Origin: Oopsacas minuta
Taxonomy: Eukaryota > Porifera > Hexactinellida > Lyssacinosida > Leucopsacidae
NCBI GenBank assembly: GCA_024704765.1
Contig: JAKMXF010000044.1
Span: forward strand, 62,001-126,000
Direction of reading: 5' to 3'
DNA: 64,000 nt
Under the pieces are notes generated by a model. The model was given only the letters and a program-made list of their open reading frames with translations, was not told the DNA's origin and ran no database searches. Below are positions 56,913 through 64,000 of the stretch, piece after piece. Position 1 is the stretch's first letter. Each line of letters opens with the position of its first letter. The translations under genes and the position numbers were made by a program.

Positions 56913-58117
56913 AGCCCTCGCTGGCACAAAAGGTGAATATCAAGGGAAGAGATGGAAAGCAAATGAAATTTTACCATACAATTAATTATGACTATAAACA
57001 GATATTTACCAAAAAATGATTTGTTTCCAAGATATGAATTTGTAGTGCGCCATAGTTCCGGATTACATTTAGAGTTGGTTTGAGTTTCAGTCTTAGCTAA
57101 CAGTTAGAACTTGAAATTCAGTAACCGTGTTTTCGAATTGTTCATGTGTAAAAACATAAGCATAGCAGTATACGCAATTTACAAAATAGTTTCGAGTTAT
57201 CCGAGGCTGATGTCGTGAAGTAGATATCCTAACATTTTGAAATTCTTGTTCAACTGCAAAAAAATTCGAAACGTTTTGAGTCACAAACCAGATAAGCGAT
57301 TGTTCTGAAATTTAACAGAAGTAAAGACATGTTGTTGGCTTGGCCCAGAGTAAATTTCAAACAAACAAGTTGATGGTGGTGAAATGGCTGGTTGATTTTA
57401 GGTGTCCATCTGTTGACAGATATCTTGCTTCCGAAATTTGATTAAAAAACACTGAGTTCTCTAATTAGAATTTCGTTGTAATTGTTACCAATCTTTGACA
57501 TTGTATTTCTCAATAATATTCAGCTAGGATACCGCTGAACTTTGTGCAACTTGTGTGTGCAAACGGGTAGAAGGAGTGTCGTAACAAAGTGTATGATTTT
57601 TGTCCATGGTATGAACGTCTTTCAATACGTCTCAAAATTTGGAATTTCCAAATATTTCCATAGTTTGTGCAGATATCTGAATAAATAGGACAAAATGCCC
57701 AAAGTTCACGACGAAAATCACAATCTACCAAAAAATAAGCTTGCTTACATAATTGATGAAAATTATCGCTTAGAACAACCCTTGAATCCCACAGACAAAT
57801 GTTAAGGAATGATAGACACAACACACTAAATTAGCCATTATAATGGGGTCCTAGTCGCAGTTCAACAACTAAAAAAGTGCTAAAACTATTAAATGATCTT
57901 TGTTGGGTCTTATTAAACTAAAATATATGCTAGCACAACTTTGATATGGTATTAACAAGAAAAAGTCTTCTAGGTCGAGTCAGGAGTTAGAGCCTACTTA
58001 TGTTGAGGTCCAGTTGCACTAGAATTTCAACCTCGAAGATGTCCATATATTTATTTCTTAGATACCATAATGAATAATACAGGCATAAAATTCAAATTCA
58101 CATAAGTGTATATAATG
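56913..58117. other. Intergenic or intronic, nothing firm
   Basis: A 104-codon minus-strand frame (57510-57824, with DNFHQLCKQAYFLVDCDFRR) has host-like composition but no recognised motif or clear splice sites. The remainder is AT-rich. Confidence 0.25.
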
Positions 58118-58332
58118 CAGGGTTGTATCAACTCATTTTATTGAATGAGTTGGTAACCCTCAAATGAATGAGTTGAATGAATTGATAGTTCAGTGAAATG
58201 AGTTAAAATGAGTTGAATGAGTTGAATGAGTTGGTTATATCCAAATGAATGAGTTGGTGCAATAAAAATGAATGAGTTGGTAGAAAAAAATGCGTTGATT
58301 TTGCCAACTCAAAATGAGTTGATACAGCCCTG
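58118..58332. mobile_element. hAT-type MITE built of AATGAGTTG repeats, 215 bp
   Basis: The ends CAGGGTTGTATCAACTCATT and, as reverse complement, CAGGGCTGTATCAACTCATT match at 19 of 20. The 8-bp flanks ATATAATG (58110-58117) and ATGTAATG (58333-58340) agree at 7 of 8. The interior is a string of AATGAGTTG units, the same 9-mer that occurs inverted inside the ends. Confidence 0.85.
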
Positions 58333-58340
58333 ATGTAATG

Positions 58341-59083
58341 AAATCTGCAAATATTAGAAACTTTAAAAGTTCATATTAGCTTTAACGGACCTGTCACGGA
58401 AGTTAATTTTCCGTTACTGATGATTAAAGTTAACTTAAAAGTTAATCGTTAACGAGAATTTTAATTCGTTAATCAATGTTTATCGGGTAACCATTTAGTG
58501 CCCAGCTTTGTATATAATACTGTCTGGGCAAAAATATACATACATATCACACACGGCCAAAGTAAATTAGTCTATTAATTGACCATATTTTCCTGAACCA
58601 TGGATTACTTAGAGTCTATTAAATTTACTACACAATCTTTACATAATCCATAATATCAAATTGGTACACTATGGCTCGAATAAATATAATATTGATGGAT
58701 AATAATCAGCACAAGCTATGTCATCCGGGAGACGCTCATTTGCGTACATATCATTTGTGTACAATGTATTTATTCACAGTTACATATACTACACATGCGT
58801 ACAAAAGAGTTATTATCTGAAAAAAAGAATACAAGTGATTTTGACATACTTAGACCTTTTGACAGCCATAAACTGTACAAAACGACAGAATACTGGTAAG
58901 AAAAATAATAAATGGCTACAAATGACTTAACCTTTCGATTAGTGTCTTCATCAAAGGGGACAAATAAGTTATCTCATGATGGAACTTATACATGTTCCAC
59001 CGGGGAATATTTAAGAAGGAATGGAGATGCGAGATCCGAAAGGGCAAAGCAAGAGTCCACTCAGTCGATGATTTGATTGTCAA
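58341..59083. other. Intergenic, nothing recognised
   Basis: AT-rich sequence with short TTAACG inverted motifs near 58405-58470. No gene recognised. Confidence 0.4.
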
Positions 59084-60330
59084 ATGTCTGGAGAACATTT
59101 TCATTCAAAAGAAAACGGCAAAGAGGAGGTTGCGATTGCGAAAGAGAACTTAAGGAAACGTGCAAGAGAAACTCGCGATAATCCACATCTAGTTATTGGA
59201 GAAGAAACGAGTTCTCTATTAGAAGCAGCAAATTCTCCATTACCATCACAACATGCTCTAAAGCTGATGTATAAGAGACAACGTACTGGAGCACCAATTC
59301 CACATTCCTTTGAAGATCTAGAATTAAACGCGTCTGATATAAAAACACTACCTGATAAGAACTTCCTATTTTATGACTCTGGACCCGAACCAGAGAGAAT
59401 AGTAATGTTTGCTATAAGAGAAAATTTAGATTTCCTAGCAATGCCAATTATCTGGCTGGCTGATGGGACGTTTAAAACAGTCCCTCTCTATTTACCCAGC
59501 TCTAATCTATTCATTGTCTTGCTGAAGGTCCGAATCCCTTTGCTAATATACACTTACTTCCTTGTATTTACGCATTGCTTCCCAATAAGAAAGCCACTAC
59601 CTATACTAAAATGTGGAAAGTTATTGACGAAGCTTGCCCAAATTCCCAACCTAACTTTCTCTTTACGATTTTGAACAGGAGGTTATTAGTTCTTTTAAAT
59701 CAATTTGGCCACTAACCCAAGTAAGTGTGCTTCTTTCATCTGTCCCAGGCTGTGTTTCGAAAGATACAGTCCTTAGGCCTCCAGTAACAATACCAAAACA
59801 ATACGGAATTTGCCGTACGATGAGAGTGTTAACTTCACTAGCGTTTGTACCACCTGAACTTGTTGGATGGTCGTTTGATCATCTTGTTACGATATTTCCC
59901 GAAAATGCATATCCCCTTTGTAAGTATTTCGAGGAATCATAAACAGGGCTGATGAATCTAAATGGCGATAGAATTCCTCCTTTATTCCCCGTTGATCTTT
60001 GGAGTATTTCCATCTTGTACCTCAAGGATTACCTAGGACTAAAAATTTGGTCGAAGTATGGCACCGTGGATATTTAACTACATGTGATTGTCACCACCCC
60101 ACAATATGGAAATTCATTAAGGCTTTGAAAACTGAACAAGCTAATGTAGAACTGAAACATATGAGATATATTTGTGGAGAAGATCCCAACAAGACAAAAA
60201 AATCCATTCAGAATAAAAAATCGTTAGTAAACTTGGAAATTCTTTCGCAAACAGACCGACACTATTATACCTGCGTGAAGTTTGGTTCAAAATATTACAA
60301 TAAGTTGTGTGTTGGAGTGTTATTTTTGTT
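59084..60330 (+). pseudogene. MULE transposase pseudogene
   Basis: The first frame (59084-59674) reads KENLRKRARETRDNPHLV, then FLFYDSGPEPERIVMFAIRE and WLADGTFKTVP. The Asp of LADGTFKT is the first catalytic residue in the MULE DDE domain. After frame changes come EQEVISSFKSIW, LSQAVFRKIQSLGLQ (the conserved H-x-SQ-x-V-x-RKIQ block), TMRVLTSLAFVPPELV, NLVEVWHRGYLTTCDCHHPT and IWKFIKALKTEQ. Breaks near 59540, 59675, 59760 and 60000 disable it. An N-terminal FLYWCH finger is not seen. Terminal repeats were not found. Confidence 0.75.
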
Positions 60331-61453
60331 ACCAACTCTATATTTAATTAAAAGCATTTTACTAATATACAGTTATATCATTAATTAAACTTAGCAATAG
60401 AATTATAGTTATGCTCAAAAAATGGTAAATTGAATGCTGTACGAAAATGTATTAGTCGCAACTGCAAAATTAAAACATTGTACGCAAACGAAATGTACGC
60501 AAAAGTGATAGACCCATGTCATCCAACTATTTCAGGTCGAAATGACGTCATCTATTTGGTTAAAGGGCAATATATTGTGAAAATCCCTCTTTGATGAAGA
60601 TCTGATAAACGATACATAGTGTGTTTTCGATTCCAGAAGAATTCCAAGTGATCTAAGGATGTTTATAAAGAAACCATAAATCTTTTGTAATTATGAAGTT
60701 GGCGCGTTACTGAGTTATATTAAATATCAATGATACCATGTATGCTGCCAATATTCACTTATAACCAGATAATCTCTAGAGTTATGATTAAATCGTCTCG
60801 GCATTATGAACTACATAAGCAAGTTCCCATACACTTATAATATATTGTCATACGATTTCTCGAAATCATCATCAGTAATACTCAATCGTGCTTCAAGATA
60901 TCGTATCAAAATATATCTAAGGGTATGGGAAGTAGTGTATCTAGTACATATTTCTAGGCTGATTTAGCCATAACTTTAGACTATCGAGTTGAAGCGGTTA
61001 TTAGCAAAGCATGTGCAATCCATGATATGATGTAACTCAATAACGTGACAACTCTATAACAACATAATTATATTTTAAGAATAAAATCCTTAGTTTACTT
61101 GAAACTAAATTCTGTAACCGAAGAAACATTAGTGATAATTCATCAGTTCAAAAAGGAGAATTTTAAAAACATATGGTACTTTTAGCCAAATAGATGACCT
61201 CATTTCGTAGTTGGATATGATAGTTTGTGTTGATTATATATTTAAAAGATCAATCATACATATATATTCTAGCTAAAATGTACGAATTTGAATTTATCAG
61301 AGAAAATTAAGATTGCTTATCTAATTAAATAGACTTGAAGTAATGCATGGTTAAATCCATTGAAATGTAATAGTTACGATGTCTGTGGTTATAACGGATA
61401 TCTATCAATGAGTATTTCGTTATTTTGGGCTGATATGCCACTGTAAATAGTAC
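60331..61453 (-). other. Probable intron or 3' side of the KAP3 gene
   Basis: The KAP3 exon ends at 61454 with a donor, so the minus-strand sequence to the left should be intron, with further armadillo exons lower down. I could not find those exons within the window. A TATATA run lies near 61525-61540 in the preceding exon. Confidence 0.35.
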
Positions 61454-62120
61454 CTGTATACAAAGAGATCCAATCTTGTATTTTGACAAAGTTGAATGAA
61501 AGGATGAAAATGAAGATAAACAAAAATATATATATATAATATTGATGGTTAGTTTAATACTTTTCTTCCAGTTTTCGCGGAGTACACGAGCCAAAGCTCC
61601 AAATAACACTTCATCTTGAGTTAAGAATAATAAGTTATCTGGTTGCCTTGCAAGGTACAAAAGAGAACTACTTGCGAGAACCATTTGTGGAACACTATCA
61701 TACAATTTATCAAAATAGAGGTGGATATTCGAAATATCACATCTTTCAAGTTGAAAAATAGAAAGATCTCGATAATTACTTGGGGATATTTCGGGAATAG
61801 GATGAGAAATATGATTATCACGATCAATTAAGAAAATAATACAATTTTTAAGATCTACAATAAAGGATGGATTGAGTAATCCAATAGAGTTGGAAATAAT
61901 CCATTGAGCAATTAGATGTACATTTGACAGGCGATCGAGGCCAACCAACCGAATAAACTTTTGACAATCTACCAGTTGATTGATTTTCGGCTCGTCACAA
62001 TGAGATATCACACTTAATTCAAGGGTATAACTAATTATGATAATAGATTCAGTATGATGAACATCAATAGGTCCGATAGAAAACAATCTCTTTTGAGCAA
62101 TATAGGAAGGTTCCATAAGT
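61454..62120 (-). CDS. KAP3: Kinesin-associated protein 3 (KAP3), N-terminal exon
   Basis: KAP3 is the armadillo-repeat cargo-binding subunit of heterotrimeric kinesin-2, used in intraflagellar and other transport. The likely start ATG is at 62116-62114 (MEPSYIAQKRLFSI), 4 bases after an acceptor-like TTCTTATTTTAG. The frame is open for about 221 codons to a donor ATACAG|GTACTA. It shows the N-terminal block GPIDVHHTESIIIISYTLEL and DCQKFIRLVGLDRL. Then come the armadillo parts LASSSLLYLARQPDNLLFL, GALARVLRENWKKSIKLTIN, IIYIYFCLSSFSSFHS and KYKIGSLC. These align in order with animal KAP3 (ARNPDN, ALARVLREDWKQS, IIYIFFCFSSFSQFH). Divergence is high for such a conserved protein. Remaining exons are not in view. 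Confidence 0.85.
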
Positions 62121-62149
62121 CTAAAATAAGAAATAGGAGTGAACAAAAT

Positions 62150-62800
62150 TATATATTAAGGAAGTACCTCTGGAATAGTGCATGTTTGCCAGAAAACGTA
62201 AAGGATATGTTAGAATAATGGAATGAAAGGAAATCAAGCAAACTAGTCATTCCAGTGATCATGTGACAAAGTCAGCCGGGTCAGTCCAATCCAGGCTATG
62301 ACTCCTTCGATTATGCGAAGCGCAAATAAGCATATCAAACGTGACTTCTGAAAATTACTACCAGAATAAGAGGGACTTAGATAAGTGCTCTAATATCATG
62401 GGCACAAAGAAAGGTCTATTAATTAGCCAGTACAGATGAAACAGTCAACAAGATTAAAAAATAAATAGACCCACGAAACCTTCAGAATTGTATCATCTAT
62501 TAAATAAATAAGTTTATAGAAACAAATTCCAAGTAACGAGAGGTCCTAGCAACAAAAGTCCCGGGAGTTTTGTTCTAGGCATCGAAAAATCAGCGAGGAA
62601 AATTTTGATAGGAATAAGAAGCATATAACTAAATGATTCCTAATCTTATGGTTATCTATAAATGCGTTATCAAATTATGACAATATTTAAGAAAAGGCGG
62701 TGGTTAGAATACCGGCAACGGCACTATAATGATTATTTCTTAGAGTGGAGGCAACTGTACCCAACTTTTTCTTCTTGTAGTGCAGGCAATAGCATTGTAA
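62150..62800. other. Upstream of KAP3, nothing recognised
   Basis: Would contain the KAP3 promoter and any 5' noncoding exon. No motif that I can support. Confidence 0.3.
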
Positions 62801-62868
62801 GCTAGCTATGTACATATTCTTTTCGTTATGGGTGATGATGATCAACAAGTATACCATGAAATAAATAT
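62801..62868. repeat. Inverted repeat, left arm
   Basis: The segment containing ACATATTCTTTTCGTTATGG and GATGATGATC is repeated in reverse complement at 63229-63300, with about 10-15 percent difference over about 60 bp. A Cys-rich candidate exon lies in the loop. Confidence 0.75.
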
Positions 62869-63000
62869 TTTAACTACTTCAACGTGTTCATATATGTCAA
62901 ATTGCAAAATGATTGGTAGTATATAATAAAGGTGCATATTTCATTAACCTGAAAGAAATCATGCAAGCAATGTGTTGACAATACTAATTGTCCTAAATAC

Positions 63001-63130
63001 CTTCCTGCTACAATAACCTGCAATGTGATACATTCCATAAGCCACGCAAGTTACTACACAATAAATATCTTCCATTGCATAGCCACCACCAACCTTGTAC
63101 GTACATGCAGGCATGTTATTCATGCCTCCA
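63001..63130 (-). CDS. Candidate exon of a small secreted Cys-rich protein
   Basis: Bounded by the acceptor TTTGCTTACAAG| and donor AGGAAG|GTATTT on the minus strand. It reads GGMNNMPACTYKVGGGYAME, then DIYCVVTCVAYGMYHIAGYC and SRK, with four Cys (C-x15-C-x3-C-x11-C). Upstream on the same strand (63229-63300 arm) a short frame beginning MLILCAYSFRYG could be its signal-peptide exon. No family recognised. Confidence 0.35.
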
Positions 63131-63228
63131 CTTGTAAGCAAATAGATTAGTTTTAAATTTTCAATTCCATTGGGATATAATCATTATCATGCACTTGTAT
63201 TGTTAATTCGATGTACAATGATGGTAAA

Positions 63229-63300
63229 GGATTATTTACTCATGATATACTCGTAGATCATCATCATAGCCATAACGAAAAGAATATGCACATAGTATAA
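63229..63300. repeat. Inverted repeat, right arm
   Basis: Reverse-complement partner of 62801-62868; see that entry. Confidence 0.75.
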
Positions 63301-63482
63301 GCATTCTGTAATGCCAAAATTATTATTGTATGGCTTCCTCCAATAAATGAAAATTAGTGTAACTTTCTCAATTCTTGACCGATTGTTGCGTTCTTTTTAC
63401 CTATCTTCATTATTTTCTAAGTAGTACCACAATATAATAACCACATTTTCATCATGGTGTGCATTACTCTAGTTGTACCCCG
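63301..63482. other. No feature recognised
   Basis: AT-rich sequence without a supported feature. Confidence 0.4.
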
Positions 63483-63585
63483 AATTATTGAGGTTTTTTC
63501 TATACAAAAGTGTTACGTGACCAGAAATAATGTCGGTTTAGGGAATTCCAGATTACACAGGTGTCGGATTTCGGAAGTTTCACTG
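63483..63585. mobile_element. Left-truncated copy of the pogo-type MITE
   Basis: Matches 25668-25769: shares GAGGTTTTTTCTATACAAAA, ATAATGTCGGTT and GATTACACAGGTGTCGGATT-like blocks. It ends CACTG followed by TA (63586-63587), the expected right end. The left part is missing. Confidence 0.7.
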
Positions 63586-64000
63586 TATTTCATAATTTAA
63601 CTTTGAAATCATAGCTCATCATTTCGTTTTGCAGAGTTAGCATTTTTCCAACATATCTGCCTGTTAGGCGATCACATGACATATTTTGACCAGAAAATAT
63701 GTTCTAGATTAGAAATCTTTGAGTCATTATCACATTTGTGAGACTTGATGATAGCTTCATAATATTTGAGAATAGCATGTGTTGACTTCGAATCAACTAC
63801 AAAGCACTTCTTATTTATCCCTGGGCCAGAAAATAGTTGTAGTTTCCAGTCCTATTATTATATAGTTCACTGGATGACCCTGTTACTACTCAAATAATTT
63901 CAAACATATTGGAAATGTTTCGCATATACTATATATAATTGTAACACATACTATATACATTTGTTCAACATTTGATGTTCTTCAATTATGTAATACATTT

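Noticed and set aside
59640-59760. Possible 32-bp intron in the MULE (GTAAGT...TCCCAG)
   Set aside because: Too short for a spliceosomal intron; the frame change is more simply a small indel.
1-64000. CRISPR arrays, bacterial operons, riboswitches
   Set aside because: No regularly spaced repeats with unique spacers and no prokaryotic gene arrangement; the window is eukaryotic.

Overview
This window is AT-rich eukaryotic DNA: spliceosomal introns, no bacterial gene organisation, and dense layers of class II transposons in every state of decay. The mix of mariner/Tc1 (DD34D, DD37D, DD34E, DD37E), hAT, Tigger/pogo, P-element/THAP9-like, MULE, Transib/RAG1-like and Ginger-like sequences suggests an arthropod, with a copepod crustacean as my best guess. 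That assignment is inference only; no marker gene settles it.

Layout. 1-13 kb holds a decayed Transib/RAG1-like transposase (minus), a DD37E Tc1-like element, two mariner elements with lost catalytic residues, a P-like transposase (minus) and a Tigger/pogo element. 13.6-22.2 kb holds a second P-like transposase (plus), a dispersed repeat, a hAT element of the TTF/ZMYM type and a MULE fragment with a RING-like tail. 22-36 kb is mostly intergenic, with a pogo-type MITE, a Tc1 DD34E element, a DD37D mariner, another mariner and a second Transib/RAG1-like relic. 36.2-38.5 kb is a BED-type hAT with an exact 8-bp target duplication. 41.6-43.0 kb is another DD37D mariner.

45.0-55.6 kb is the most interesting part. 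At least seven plus-strand exons encode a Ginger/retroviral-type integrase (H2C2 zinc finger, DDE core, GPY/F domain), followed by a domain that looks like a ubiquitin-specific-type cysteine protease with an internal C-x2-C zinc ribbon. The gene carries four nested or direct insertions: a short hAT in the integrase core, two inverted copies of a 0.9-kb foldback element in introns (one itself hit by a 2.4-kb hAT), and an almost intact mariner in the protease exon. Removing the hAT or the mariner with one target-site copy restores the reading frame across the junction, so both hit a gene that was open at the time. The second catalytic Asp is replaced by His.

55.6-64 kb holds tandem repeats, a small hAT-type MITE, a MULE pseudogene, and on the minus strand one clear host exon: the N-terminal and first armadillo part of kinesin-associated protein 3 (KAP3). 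A small Cys-rich candidate exon sits between inverted repeats near the right edge.

Most transposases are frameshifted. Several breaks are one-base changes in homopolymer runs, so sequence or assembly error remains an alternative to true decay for some of them.
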